Source of the DNA: Nakamurella sp.
Lineage (GTDB): Bacteria; Actinomycetota; Actinomycetes; Mycobacteriales; Nakamurellaceae
Direction of reading: 5' to 3'
DNA length: 41,297 nucleotides
NCBI GenBank assembly: GCA_017882715.1
Contig: JADGOY010000014.1
Span: 1-41,297 of the forward strand
The translations under genes and the position numbers were made by a program. The notes under the pieces were generated by a model that had not been told where the DNA came from, ran no database searches, and saw nothing but the letters and a program-made list of their open reading frames with translations. Numbering within the stretch: position 1 is the stretch's first letter; each line of letters opens with the position of its first letter. Below, in pieces: positions 17,476 to 27,725 of the stretch.

Positions 17476-19461
17476 GTGACCGGCACCGACACCACCGACG
17501 CGGCAGCGGCATCAGCATCCGAGCCACCGCCGCCCAGACCCAACCGGTTCCGGGTCTGGCTGCTGGAAGGGCTGGTGGACCAGCGCGGCGACCACCCCGG
17601 ACCGGAGCAGACACCGTCACCGGAACACGTCCCGCACTCCTGGTGGAAGGTGATGTGCCTGACAGGGGTGGACTACTTCTCCACATTGGGCTACCAACCC
17701 GGCATCGCGGCGCTGGCCGCCGGGCTGCTGTCTCCGCTGGCCACCGTCGTGCTGGTGATCCTGACCCTGTTCGGGGCGTTGCCGGTGTACCGCCGGGTGG
17801 CCGGGGAGAGCTTCCGGGGGGAGGGGTCCATCGCGATGCTGGAGCGGCTGCTGCCCCGCTGGGTCGGCAAGCTGTTCGTGCTGGCCCTGCTCGGATTCGC
17901 CGCGACCGACTTCCTGATCACCATGACGCTGTCCGCGGCCGACGCCACCGAGCACCTGGTCAACAACCCGCTTGTTCCCGCCGGATGGTCCAACCACAAC
18001 CTGCTGATCACCCTCGGTCTGCTCGCCCTGCTGGGCGGGGTGTTCCTGCGCGGGTTCGCCGAGGCGATCGGCATCGCGGTGCTGCTCGTCGTCGTCTACC
18101 TGGCGCTGAACCTCGTGGTCGTGGTGGTCGGCCTGGCCCACGTCGTCAGCGCGCCGGCGCTGGTCGGCGACTGGCGAACGGCGCTCACCACGAGCTACTC
18201 GAGCCCCTGGGTGATGGTCGGCATCGCCCTGCTGGTATTCCCGAAACTGGCGTTGGGCCTGTCCGGATTCGAGACGGGCGTCGCGGTGATGCCGCAGGTC
18301 GCCGGTGAACCGGGCGAACCGGAGGACCGCCCGGCAGGCCGTATCCGCGGCACCCGAAGGCTGCTGACCACCGCTGCGGTGATCATGAGCGTGTTCCTGA
18401 TCACCTCCAGCGTCATCACCACGGTGCTCATCCCGCAGCCGGAGTTCCAGGCGGGCGGGCAGGCCAACGGCCGGGCGCTGGCCTACCTGGCGCACGAGTA
18501 CCTGGGCAACGCGTTCGGCAGCGTCTACGACGTCTCGACGATCACCATCCTGTGGTTCGCCGGCGCGTCAGCGATGGCAGGGCTGCTCAACCTCGTTCCC
18601 CGTTACCTGCCTCGCTACGGCATGGCGCCGGAGTGGGCAAAGGCCGTGCGTCCCCTGGTGCTGGTGTTCGCCGCGATCGCCTTCGCGGTCACCTGGTTCT
18701 TCGACGCCAGCGTCGACGCGCAGAGCGGCGCGTACGCCACCGGCGTGCTGGTCCTGATGACGTCCGCTTCCATCGCGGTCACCCTGTCCGCTCGCCGTCG
18801 CCAGCAACGCGGCCAGTTCGTCAGCTTCGCGGTGATCGCCGCCGTCTTCGTCTACACCACCATCGTGAACATCGTCGAGCGGCCGGACGGGGTGAAGATC
18901 GCCGGCCTGTTCATCCTCGCGATCCTGGGCGTGTCGCTGGCCTCCCGGATCGGGCGCTCGTTCGAGCTGCGGGTCAGCAGGATCGTGCTCGACAAACCGG
19001 CCGTGGCCTTCTTTGCCGGAATGCAGGGCCGGGAGATCCAGCTCATCGCCCACGACCCGGACCGCGGCACCGAGCACACCCTCGGTTTCAAAGAGCGCCA
19101 ACAGCGCGCCGAGAACCACATCCCCTCGGAGGATGCGGTGATCTTCCTGGAGGTCACGTTGTCCGACACCTCGGAGTTCGCAGCCGAACTCAATGTGCAC
19201 GGCTGCTTCCGGCAGGGCCGGCGGGTGCTGGAGATGACCAGCCCAGCGGTCGCCAACTCGATCGCGGCGCTGCTGCTGTACCTGCGTGACGAATACCGTG
19301 TCAAACCCAACATCTACTTCGAATGGACCGAGGGCAATCCGGTCTCCAATTTTCTGCGCTTCCTGTTCTTCGGGGTCGGTGAGATCGCTCCGATCACCCG
19401 GGAGGTGCTGCGCCGCGCCGAGCCCGACCGGGGCCGGCGGCCACGGGTGCACGTCGGCTGA
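17476..19461 (+). CDS. APC superfamily amino acid permease with C-terminal cytosolic extension
   Basis: [67 protein letters not shown]; multiple TM segments. Confidence 0.8.
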   Translation: MTGTDTTDAAAASASEPPPPRPNRFRVWLLEGLVDQRGDHPGPEQTPSPEHVPHSWWKVMCLTGVDYFSTLGYQPGIAALAAGLLSPLATVVLVILTLFGALPVYRRVAGESFRGEGSIAMLERLLPRWVGKLFVLALLGFAATDFLITMTLSAADATEHLVNNPLVPAGWSNHNLLITLGLLALLGGVFLRGFAEAIGIAVLLVVVYLALNLVVVVVGLAHVVSAPALVGDWRTALTTSYSSPWVMVGIALLVFPKLALGLSGFETGVAVMPQVAGEPGEPEDRPAGRIRGTRRLLTTAAVIMSVFLITSSVITTVLIPQPEFQAGGQANGRALAYLAHEYLGNAFGSVYDVSTITILWFAGASAMAGLLNLVPRYLPRYGMAPEWAKAVRPLVLVFAAIAFAVTWFFDASVDAQSGAYATGVLVLMTSASIAVTLSARRRQQRGQFVSFAVIAAVFVYTTIVNIVERPDGVKIAGLFILAILGVSLASRIGRSFELRVSRIVLDKPAVAFFAGMQGREIQLIAHDPDRGTEHTLGFKERQQRAENHIPSEDAVIFLEVTLSDTSEFAAELNVHGCFRQGRRVLEMTSPAVANSIAALLLYLRDEYRVKPNIYFEWTEGNPVSNFLRFLFFGVGEIAPITREVLRRAEPDRGRRPRVHVG

Positions 19462-19512
19462 TCGCAATTTCATGCGTGAAACCGTTTCCGCCCGGCGATC
19501 GGAGCGTGCATA

Positions 19513-22500
19513 GTGTCGCGCGTGGAGCCTTCCCGAAGGGGAGTGCACATCCAGCTTCTCGGAGCGTTCAGCGTGCAGGTCGACGGCGCCCGCGTGGATG
19601 CCGGGCAGTGGAGACTGCGCAAGGCCAGGGCCCTGGTGGCAATGCTCGCGCTGGCACCGGGCCAGCGCCGGCATCGCGAGCAGGTGCTCGATCGGCTGTG
19701 GCCCGATCTGCAGCCGGTCGCGGCCGCGCGGAACCTGCACCAGACCCTGTATGTGGCACGCCGTGCGCTGGCCGGCCCAGGCGCTGCCACCGATGGACTG
19801 CTGGCGATCAAGGACGAGCTCGTCGTGCTCGACGAGGCCGGCCCGGCGCAGGTCGATGCGGTGCAGTTCGAGCGGTTGGCAACGACCGCGCTGGGTTCCG
19901 GTGACGAGGTCATGCTGCGCGCGGCGGCAGAATGCTACGGCGGCGACCTGCTGCCCGACATGCCCGCGGCGGACTGGTTCGCGGCCCGCAGGGACGAACT
20001 GCGCGAGACGTATCGCGCCGTCATGGTCAAGCTGTCGTCGGCCGTTGCGCAGCGGGCGCCGGAAGAATCACTGGTCATCCTCGCCCAGGTGCTCGAATCG
20101 GACCCGTTGCACGAAGGAGCTGTTCGTGCGCTGATGACCCTGCTGGCCGCCACCGGCCGGCGCTCCGAAGCGCTTGCACGCTACGAGCGACTCCGCGCCG
20201 ACCTGCTCGAAGCGTTCGGGACAGACCCGGACCGGCAGACCACCGAGGTGTTTCGCGAGCTGCTGACGGGTGCGCCGCCGCAACCGCACCGGCGCCCGGC
20301 CGGGGACCGGACAGCCGGGCGGGCCGACCGGCAGGCCGAGGCCGGTCACCTGCCCACGCCGGTCACCAGCTTCGTCGGCCGCGAACGTGAACTCGCCGAT
20401 GTCGAGCGGCTCATCGGTCGCGCCCGCCTGCTCACGCTGACCGGGGCCGGAGGCTGCGGCAAGACCAGGCTCGCCGTAGCGGCCGCGCGGCGGGTCGGTC
20501 AGGCGTACCCGGACGGGGTGTGGTTCGTCGATCTGTCGGTGGTCGGCGAATCGCTCCTGGTGGCCGACGGCGTGTCCGCGGCGCTCGGGCTGGAACCCGG
20601 TGCCGGGTCGAACCGCGGGCAGGCGCTGGTCGACCAGCTGCGGTGGCGCAGCCTGCTCATCGTGCTCGACAACTGCGAGCACCTGCTCGCGGCGTGTGCC
20701 CATCTGGTGGCCGCGGTTCTCGAAGGCTGCCCGGGCGTGGACGTGCTGGCCACCAGCAGGGAGCCGCTGCAGGCACCCGGCGAGTTCACCTTCCGGGTGC
20801 CGTCCCTGGCGCTGCCAGCGCCCGGTCCGGTCGGTGATCCAGATCTGATCGGCCTGGGGCGACTGGCGTCGGTGCGGCTGTTCGTCGAACGCGCCGCCCA
20901 GGTTCGGCCAGGATTCGCCCTCGACGCGGACAACGCACAGGGTGTCATCGACCTGTGCCGATGGCTCGACGGGATGCCGCTCGCGCTGGAACTGGCGGCC
21001 GCCAGGACCGCCGTGCTGGAACCCGCGGAAATCGTGCTGCGACTGGGCGACGCGCTGTCGGTGCTGGGTCGGGGACCGATCGGCATCACCCGACACCAGA
21101 CGATGCGGGCCACCCTGGAATGGAGCCACGACCTGCTCACCGAGCGGGAAAAGATCCTGCTGCGCAGGGTGTCGGTGTTCTCGGGCAGTTTCACCCTGCC
21201 TGCGCTGGAGGAGATCTGCGGTGGCGCCCCGCTGGACGGCTCCGAGCTGCTCGATCTGCTGGGCAGGCTGGTGGACAAGTCCCTGGTGCTGGCCGAAAGA
21301 GCGAGCGGCGGATCTCGCTACCGGCAGCTGGAGCCGGTTCGGCAGTACTGCCGGGAGATCCTCGACCATGCCGGCGAGACGCGCCGACTCTCGGCCGCAC
21401 ATTGCGCGTACTACTTGGATTTCGCCGTCTCCCACGATCCCGAGCGGGCGCACGGTGTCGTCACCGAGCACCCGAAGGTGCTCGACCTCGAGCACGACAA
21501 CCTGCGCGCCGCGCTGCGCTGGTCGTGCTCGGAGGACCCGGACAGCGCGATCCGGCTCGCGGCCGGGATGTGGCGCTACTGGGTGCTGCGCGGGCACTCC
21601 GTCGAGGGGGCCCGCTGGGTCGAGCGGGCGTTGGCGGTCGCGACTTCCCCGACGCAGGCTCGCGCCCGGGCGTTACTCGGGCTGACCGGCTTGGACAGCC
21701 GTCAGGGCCGCTCCGATCGGCACCGAACGTTGGGGGCCCAGGCGCTGACGATCGCCGAGCAGCTGGGCAACCCCGACGAGGTGGTGCTGTGCCGGCTCAT
21801 GAACACCACGCTCGCCTGGTGCACCTTCGACCTCGACGAGGCCGAGCGGTTGGCACTTCAGCTCCGCGCCGATGCCGACGACGTCGGACGCGCGGAGGTG
21901 GTGGCGGCGACCACCTGGCTGCTGGGCCAGTGCGCCCTGTCGCGGGAGGATGGCGCGCTGGCCGCCGCACGGTTCAACCGGTGCCTGGCTGAGCTCGCCG
22001 AGGCCGACCCGCTCAGCCCCCCATTCCTTCCGGTGATCACCCCCTGCCTGCAACTGGTCCCGGTGAACGGGGGCGTCGTGCCGTGCTTCGAGGAGACCCT
22101 GTTGCTGTGCAGAAGGGTCGGGGTCGCACAGGCGAACGCCTACGTGCTGTCCGCGCTCGGCTACTCGGCACGGCTGACGGCAGATCCCCAGGCGGCAGCG
22201 GCCGTCGTCAGCCACGCGGTCGAGCAGTTCACCGATCTCAAGGACGACCTGGCCCGGGCCCAGGCGCTGCACCAGCTCGGGTGCATCCACCGGGACAGCG
22301 GTGACTTCGACGCCGCCGACGCCGAACTGCGCCGCGCCCGCGACCTCCGGCTGACGCTCGGCGACCGCCGGGGCGAGCTGCTGACCGACATCAACATCGC
22401 GCTCCTGCAAGCGATGCGGGGCGATGTCGAGCCCGGGCTGGACGCGGCACGCCGCTGCCTGACCGCGTTCGAGTCCGTTGGGGACCCGGCTGGTATCGGC

Positions 22501-22761
22501 GCGGCGCTGACCATTCTGGGCGCCATCGAACTGCTGTGCGGGCAGCTGCGTGCGGCGCGGGAGATGTACGGCCGAGCTGCCGACCAGCTCGCACCGTGGG
22601 GCCGTCTCGCGGCCTGGCAACGCCTCATGGTCGCCGAATTGTCCGCGGAATTGGGAGATCGTGGCCGGGCTGCGCGGGAGACCAGAACAGCCGGCGCGGC
22701 TTTCGACCGACTTGGCTGCGTCGTCGCCGGCCGGCGGATGGCATCGTTGAGATCGCGTTGA
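19513..22761 (+). CDS. SARP/AfsR-type regulator: BTAD plus NTPase plus TPR-like C-terminus
   Basis: VHIQLLGAFSVQVDG..., Walker A TGAGGCGKTRLA, IVLDNCEHLL Walker B-like, MPLALELAAAR. Confidence 0.9.
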   Translation: MSRVEPSRRGVHIQLLGAFSVQVDGARVDAGQWRLRKARALVAMLALAPGQRRHREQVLDRLWPDLQPVAAARNLHQTLYVARRALAGPGAATDGLLAIKDELVVLDEAGPAQVDAVQFERLATTALGSGDEVMLRAAAECYGGDLLPDMPAADWFAARRDELRETYRAVMVKLSSAVAQRAPEESLVILAQVLESDPLHEGAVRALMTLLAATGRRSEALARYERLRADLLEAFGTDPDRQTTEVFRELLTGAPPQPHRRPAGDRTAGRADRQAEAGHLPTPVTSFVGRERELADVERLIGRARLLTLTGAGGCGKTRLAVAAARRVGQAYPDGVWFVDLSVVGESLLVADGVSAALGLEPGAGSNRGQALVDQLRWRSLLIVLDNCEHLLAACAHLVAAVLEGCPGVDVLATSREPLQAPGEFTFRVPSLALPAPGPVGDPDLIGLGRLASVRLFVERAAQVRPGFALDADNAQGVIDLCRWLDGMPLALELAAARTAVLEPAEIVLRLGDALSVLGRGPIGITRHQTMRATLEWSHDLLTEREKILLRRVSVFSGSFTLPALEEICGGAPLDGSELLDLLGRLVDKSLVLAERASGGSRYRQLEPVRQYCREILDHAGETRRLSAAHCAYYLDFAVSHDPERAHGVVTEHPKVLDLEHDNLRAALRWSCSEDPDSAIRLAAGMWRYWVLRGHSVEGARWVERALAVATSPTQARARALLGLTGLDSRQGRSDRHRTLGAQALTIAEQLGNPDEVVLCRLMNTTLAWCTFDLDEAERLALQLRADADDVGRAEVVAATTWLLGQCALSREDGALAAARFNRCLAELAEADPLSPPFLPVITPCLQLVPVNGGVVPCFEETLLLCRRVGVAQANAYVLSALGYSARLTADPQAAAAVVSHAVEQFTDLKDDLARAQALHQLGCIHRDSGDFDAADAELRRARDLRLTLGDRRGELLTDINIALLQAMRGDVEPGLDAARRCLTAFESVGDPAGIGAALTILGAIELLCGQLRAAREMYGRAADQLAPWGRLAAWQRLMVAELSAELGDRGRAARETRTAGAAFDRLGCVVAGRRMASLRSR

Positions 22762-22789
22762 GATCGTGTTGAGGTGTGCTGCCTATCGT
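22747..22789 (+). promoter_or_regulatory. SARP-type operator/promoter: three heptamers every 11 bp, 8-bp gap, -10 hexamer
   Basis: TTGAGAT(22747) cgcg TTGAGAT(22758) cgtg TTGAGGT(22769) gtgctgcc TATCGT(22784). Confidence 0.7.
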
Positions 22790-22806
22790 CGGTCTCGGAT
22801 CGGGAA

Positions 22807-22834
22807 AGCCGAGAAACAACAGCCGAGAAACAAC
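22807..22834. repeat. 14-bp tandem duplication AGCCGAGAAACAAC in the 5' leader
   Basis: Two identical copies immediately upstream of the GGAGGA RBS. Confidence 0.9.
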
Positions 22835-22847
22835 GGAGGAAAGCTGC

Positions 22848-24254
22848 ATGACATCGACACAGACCGGACCGAGCCGTATCGGCCAGGCCACCATCGCCGA
22901 GTTCGCCGGCGGTCTTCGCGGGACCGCCGTCCTGCCGGGGGACGACGACTACGACCGTGAGCGGAGCATCTGGAACGCAGCCCACGACCGACGGCCGGCG
23001 GTGATCGTTCGCTGCGCCGGGGTCGCCGACGTGATGCGCACGGTCGACTTCGCGCGGAGCGAAGGGGTGCCGCTGGCGGTCCGCGGCGGTGGCCATTCGA
23101 TCCCCGGATTCTCGACCGTCGACGACGGCATCGTGCTCGACCTGTCGCTGATGAAAGGTATCCGGGTGGACCCGGACACCCGCCGGGTGACCGCCGAGGC
23201 CGGATGCCTGTGGAAGGACCTGGACGCCGAGACCCAGCAGTTCGGGCTCGCCGTGACCGGCGGCCTGGTCTCCTCCACGGGCATTGCCGGGTTGACCACC
23301 GGCGGCGGCATCGGGTGGCTGCTCCGCAAGTACGGCCTGACGTGCGACAACCTGGTCGGGGCCGACGTCGTCACCGCCGAGGGCCAGTTCGTGCACGCCA
23401 GTGCCGAGGAGAATGCCGAATTGTTCTGGGGGCTGCGCGGCGGAGGCGGCAACTTCGGCGTGGTGACGTCCTTCGAGTACCAACTGCACGAGGTAGGACC
23501 GACGGTGTATTGCGGCCTGGTGTTCTATCCGGCGGACCAGGCGGAGCAGGTGCTCCGCGGGTACCGCGAGGCCTCTGCCCAGGCCCCTGACGAGCTGACC
23601 ACCCTGTTCAACATGACAACGGCGCCGCCGGTGCCGTTCCTGCCGGAGTCGGCCCACGGCAAGCCGATCATCGCGGTGGTCGGCTGCTGGTCCGGCGATG
23701 CCGATGCGGGCGAGGCGGCCACCGCGGCCTTCCGCTCGCTGGGCACCGTGGTTGCCGACATCTTCGACGCGCGTCCCTACGTGGCGTGGCAGCAGGTCCT
23801 CGACCCGTTGTTGCCGCGGGGGTTGCACAACTACTTCCGCTCGGCGTTCCTGCGCACCGCCGACGACGCGGCCCTGCAGTCGCTGCTGGACTCCTACGCC
23901 CGGGTGCCCAACGCCCTGAGCGAACTGCATCTGTACCGCCTGGGCGGCGCGGTGAGCAGGGTCGCGGCGGACGCGACGGCGTTCGCGCAACGTGATCAGG
24001 AGTACCTCGTCGAGGTGATCGCCCGGACGCCCACCGCGGAGGGCTTCGGCGAGGTCGTCCAATGGGCGCGTGGCGTGACATCCGCATTGGGTCCGGACGC
24101 CGCCATGTACGTGAACTTCACCGGTGACGGGGACGCCTCCAACGTGGTCGCCGCCTACCCGCCGGACACCTACCGCCGGTTGGTCGCGCTGAAGAACGAA
24201 TACGACCCGACCAACCTGTTCCGGCTCAACCAGAACATCCCGCCTGCCGCGTGA
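22848..24254 (+). CDS. FAD-binding oxidoreductase with BBE (berberine-bridge-like) C-terminus
   Basis: PLAVRGGGHSIPGFSTVDDGIVLDLSLM; LTTGGGIGWLLRKYGLTCDNL; C-terminal YVNFTGDGD...RRLVALKNEYDPTNLFRLNQNI. Confidence 0.93.
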   Translation: MTSTQTGPSRIGQATIAEFAGGLRGTAVLPGDDDYDRERSIWNAAHDRRPAVIVRCAGVADVMRTVDFARSEGVPLAVRGGGHSIPGFSTVDDGIVLDLSLMKGIRVDPDTRRVTAEAGCLWKDLDAETQQFGLAVTGGLVSSTGIAGLTTGGGIGWLLRKYGLTCDNLVGADVVTAEGQFVHASAEENAELFWGLRGGGGNFGVVTSFEYQLHEVGPTVYCGLVFYPADQAEQVLRGYREASAQAPDELTTLFNMTTAPPVPFLPESAHGKPIIAVVGCWSGDADAGEAATAAFRSLGTVVADIFDARPYVAWQQVLDPLLPRGLHNYFRSAFLRTADDAALQSLLDSYARVPNALSELHLYRLGGAVSRVAADATAFAQRDQEYLVEVIARTPTAEGFGEVVQWARGVTSALGPDAAMYVNFTGDGDASNVVAAYPPDTYRRLVALKNEYDPTNLFRLNQNIPPAA

Positions 24255-24277
24255 ATGACTCGTGACACGATCTGGCG

Positions 24278-26494
24278 GTGCTGGCCACTCTCGGGCGCCT
24301 CATTGCCCACCGACCCGGCGTCATCGTCGCGATCTGGATCTTGCTGACGATCGCCGGGTTCGCCACCGCACTGGGGGTGACGGGCGAGGGGTTGTTCGCC
24401 AGGCTGGCCGCCAGCGAACCAGCCGTCAACGGGGAGGCCAACCAGGGCCGGAACATCCTGAACGAGCAGGCCACCACCGGACCGACCATCACCCTGCTGA
24501 TCCGGGGCGCCGCCCCGGACAACCCCGCGGTGGTCGATCCGGTGTCCAGGGCAACCGCGGACCTGCTGGCCATCGGTGGGGTCGCGCAGGTGCTGGACCC
24601 GCTCGCGGTGCCGGGCGGCCCGGCATCACCGCAGGCAGCCGGGCTGATCGCCCGAGACCACACCGGCTTCCTGGTGACGGCGGTGCTGGCACCCGACCTG
24701 CCGACCGCGACCGAGAATGCCGCCCTGGACGCAGCGCAGCCGCGCCTGCAGCAGCTCGGCGACGAGATCGCCGTCGCCGTCCCGGGGTCGAGCAGCCAGA
24801 TCGGCGGCGGCACGCTGGTTTTCGACGCGATCACCAGCCAGGTGGAGAAGGACCTGTTCAAGGGCGAGGTCATCGCGCTCCCGGTCAGCCTGCTCGTCAT
24901 GGTGCTGGTGTTCGGCGGATTCCTCGCGGCCGGTGTGCCGATCGCCGGTGCGATCGCCTCGATCGGCGGCGCGCTGGCAGTGCTTCTGGGTTTCTCCTAC
25001 CTGATCGATCTGGACGCCAGCGTGGTCAACGTGGTCACCGTGCTGGGTCTTGGCCTGTGCATCGACTACGGCCTGCTGATCGTCTCCCGCTACCGGGAGG
25101 AACTGCGGGACCGGTTGCGGCGCGGCAAGACCCGGTCGACCCGCGCCGCCCGCACCGATGCGCTGGTCACCACCATGCGCACCGCAGGGCGCACCGTGCT
25201 GTTCTCCGGCGTGACCGTGGCGATCAGTCTGTGCGGGCTGCTGCTGTTCCAGGCCAAGATCCTTCGGGCGGTCGGCGCGGCCGGCGTCAGTGTGGTGGTC
25301 GTTGCGTTGGCGGTCGCCTTGACCCTGGTCCCGGCCCTGATCGCGATAGCCGGGGCCAGGATGCTCCGGCCCGGGTTGCTGAACCGGGTACCGGGCCTGA
25401 GATCCCTGGGACGAAAACTCGGTGACGTGGCACCCGAGGAGGGCTTCTTCTCCCGCCTCGCCCGGCGTACCCAGCGGCGGCCCTGGCTGGTCGTGACCGG
25501 GGTGGTGCTGCTGCTGGCGGTGCTCGCCGCGCCCGCAGTGAACCTGCAGCTGCGCAACTCCGGAGTCGAACTCCTCCCACCCGGGGCTCCCGACCGGCAG
25601 TTCTTCGACACCCTGGCGCAGGAGTACCCGGCGTCGGGCATCCCAGCCATCCAGGTGGTCGGGCAGACCGGCGCTGATGGGATGGCCGGTCTCGCCGATG
25701 AAATCCGCGCACTGGACGGGGTGGAGCTGGTGACTCCGCCCAAGGCTGTGGGCGGGCAGTACGCGACTGTGTCGGTGTTCCTGACCGACCGCGATCCGGG
25801 CAGCAACGCGGCCAAGGCGGTGGTGGCCGCCGTGCGCGACGACCGGCCCGACTATCCGATATGGGTCACCGGACGGACCGCCGGTCTCGTCGACTTCACC
25901 GACGCCCTGGCGCACGATGCGCCCGCCGCGCTCGCCGTGGTGATCGTGGCAACCTTCGTGCTGCTGTTCTTCATGACCGGTTCGGTGTTGATCCCGATCA
26001 AGGCATTGATCATGAATGTGATATCGCTCGGCGCCTCGCTCGGGGTGCTGGTGTGGGTTTTCCAGGACGGCAACGGCGAGTCCTTGCTCGGATTCACCTC
26101 CACCGGCGGGATCGAGGGCTTCATCCCGATCCTGGTGTTCGCGCTCGGGTTCGGGCTGGCCATGGACTACGAGGTGTTCCTGCTGAGCCGGATCAAGGAA
26201 TTCAAGGACAGCGGGATGAGCAACAACGATGCCGTCGTGCACGGCCTGCAGCGCTCGGGGCGGATCATCACCTCGGCGGCATTGATCGTGGTGCTGGTGT
26301 TCTCCGGATTCGCCGTCGGCGAGTTGCTGGTCATCAAGCAGACCGGCGTTGCGCTCGCGGTCGCCGTGGCGATCGACGCGACCATCGTGCGCTGCCTGCT
26401 CGTGCCCGCGACCATGACGCTGCTGGGTGACTGGAACTGGTGGGCTCCGGCGCCGCTGCGGCGGCTCCACGAGAGGGTCGGCCTGCGGCACTGA
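24278..26494 (+). CDS. MMPL family transporter
   Basis: Two repeated TM blocks; LGLCIDYGLLIVSRYREE and LGFGLAMDYEVFLLSRIKEF. Confidence 0.92.
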   Translation: MLATLGRLIAHRPGVIVAIWILLTIAGFATALGVTGEGLFARLAASEPAVNGEANQGRNILNEQATTGPTITLLIRGAAPDNPAVVDPVSRATADLLAIGGVAQVLDPLAVPGGPASPQAAGLIARDHTGFLVTAVLAPDLPTATENAALDAAQPRLQQLGDEIAVAVPGSSSQIGGGTLVFDAITSQVEKDLFKGEVIALPVSLLVMVLVFGGFLAAGVPIAGAIASIGGALAVLLGFSYLIDLDASVVNVVTVLGLGLCIDYGLLIVSRYREELRDRLRRGKTRSTRAARTDALVTTMRTAGRTVLFSGVTVAISLCGLLLFQAKILRAVGAAGVSVVVVALAVALTLVPALIAIAGARMLRPGLLNRVPGLRSLGRKLGDVAPEEGFFSRLARRTQRRPWLVVTGVVLLLAVLAAPAVNLQLRNSGVELLPPGAPDRQFFDTLAQEYPASGIPAIQVVGQTGADGMAGLADEIRALDGVELVTPPKAVGGQYATVSVFLTDRDPGSNAAKAVVAAVRDDRPDYPIWVTGRTAGLVDFTDALAHDAPAALAVVIVATFVLLFFMTGSVLIPIKALIMNVISLGASLGVLVWVFQDGNGESLLGFTSTGGIEGFIPILVFALGFGLAMDYEVFLLSRIKEFKDSGMSNNDAVVHGLQRSGRIITSAALIVVLVFSGFAVGELLVIKQTGVALAVAVAIDATIVRCLLVPATMTLLGDWNWWAPAPLRRLHERVGLRH

Positions 26495-26570
26495 GACTGA
26501 GTCGATCAGTGACTGTCAGCAGATTTCCGTGCACTGGCCGAGCGACTGACCGCGCCACTGGAGTCCGCAG

Positions 26571-26945
26571 GTGATCCCCATCATCTTCCTGCTGCTGTTC
26601 GTCTACGTGTTCGGCGGAACTCTCGGTGCCGGACTCGGCGCTGGAGTCGGTGGCCCGTCCGGCGGCCGAGCAGAGCCCTTAGACCGCAAGCAATCTCCCG
26701 ATGATCCTGCTGCTCCTGCCCTTCCCTCGGCAGCGGATTGGTCCCCACCGACTGGATGCCGATCGGACCGCGTTGGTTCGCCGACTACCAGCCCTTCACA
26801 CCGGTCGTGGAGACGCTACGCGGACTGGCTGCTGGGCGGGCCGATCGGCAACGGCGCAGCGATCGCCGTGGGCTGGTGCGTCGGCATCGCACTGCTCGCC
26901 CATCACTGGGCGAAGAGACTGTTCAACCGTCGCCCCGCACACTGA
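26571..26945 (+). pseudogene. Remnant of an ABC-2 type (DrrB-like) permease
   Basis: N-terminal VIPIIFLLLFVYVFGGTLGAGLG; then in another frame LGSGLVPTDWMPIGPRWFADYQPFTPVVETLRGL; back to the first frame LLGGPIGNGAAIAVGWCVGIALLAHHWAKRLFNRRPAH; central section missing. Confidence 0.8.
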
Positions 26946-27456
26946 GCCCCCCGGTTGCGACGCGAGACCGCAGCCGGATGTCGTTGCAGGCCTCACAGAC
27001 CGACGCCGGGATCAGGCCCACCGCCTGGAGCCTGCCGAAGATCGCGCAGCCGAGGCAGAACCCGAACACCGACTCGAGGAACGCGGCCACGGTGATCATC
27101 CCGACCAGTACCCACGACACCGTTGGCGCGTCCAGGTAGGACGCGACCAGTGCGACCACCGAAAGGGTCGCGCCGATCGTCTGCGCAAACCGTTTCGGTG
27201 GGCCGGGCACCAGCCTGGCCGGACCCAGCCTCGGCGCGATCACCCTGGTGGCCAGCAGCCCGAATGGTGAGAACCTCGGGCCGGACGCCACCCGGGCCAG
27301 GAACCCGAGGGCCAGCAGCCAGAGCAGCCACGGGGTGCGTAACTCCAGCGTCGCGAGACAAAGCAGCACCACCATGGCGGCGACCGAGCGTGCGGCGTAC
27401 TCGTTGACCGGGTTCGGGAATGCCAGCAACTTCCTGACCGCAGTCCTCATCAGCAT
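26923..27456 (-). CDS. DUF4395 membrane protein
   Basis: MLMRTAVRKLLAFPNPVNEYAARS...GPRFSPFGLLATRVIAPRLGPARLVPGPPKRFAQTIG...VFGFCLGCAIFGRL. Confidence 0.82.
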   Translation of the reverse strand: MLMRTAVRKLLAFPNPVNEYAARSVAAMVVLLCLATLELRTPWLLWLLALGFLARVASGPRFSPFGLLATRVIAPRLGPARLVPGPPKRFAQTIGATLSVVALVASYLDAPTVSWVLVGMITVAAFLESVFGFCLGCAIFGRLQAVGLIPASVCEACNDIRLRSRVATGGLSVRGDG

Positions 27457-27725
27457 GTCCGTCCGCCTGCGTGCTTCCATTCCGGGAATCCGCCCTCGAC
27501 GTGCACGACGTCGGTGAATCCCCGGTTGATCAGTTCAGTCATGATCTGTTCCGTTCCTGATGAGTCAGCTGACCTCGCGGAGGGCTGCCGCTGGCCACGT
27601 CGTGCACGTTGAGACACATCCATGCAGGCCAGCAGCGCGACCTGGCTGGCCGGCGGCAGCAGGGGTTCGCCCCTGTCGAAGGCGGAATAGTCCTTGGAAT
27701 TGCGCAGGTCGTCGGCAGTGCTCAT
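27450..27725 (-). pseudogene. Chimera: 5' part of beta-carbonic anhydrase joined to 3' part of a rhodanese-like gene
   Basis: MSTADDLRNSKDYSAFDRGEPLLPPASQVALLACMD resembles the CA N-terminus; ELINRGFTDVVHVEGGFPEWKHAGG resembles the rhodanese C-terminus; linker resembles neither. Confidence 0.65.

Noticed and set aside
22161-24062. 633-aa minus ORF
   Set aside because: Antisense to the SARP end and FAD oxidoreductase; composition typical of shadow ORFs
24626-26491. 621-aa minus ORF
   Set aside because: Antisense of the MMPL transporter; His/Gln/Gly-rich shadow translation
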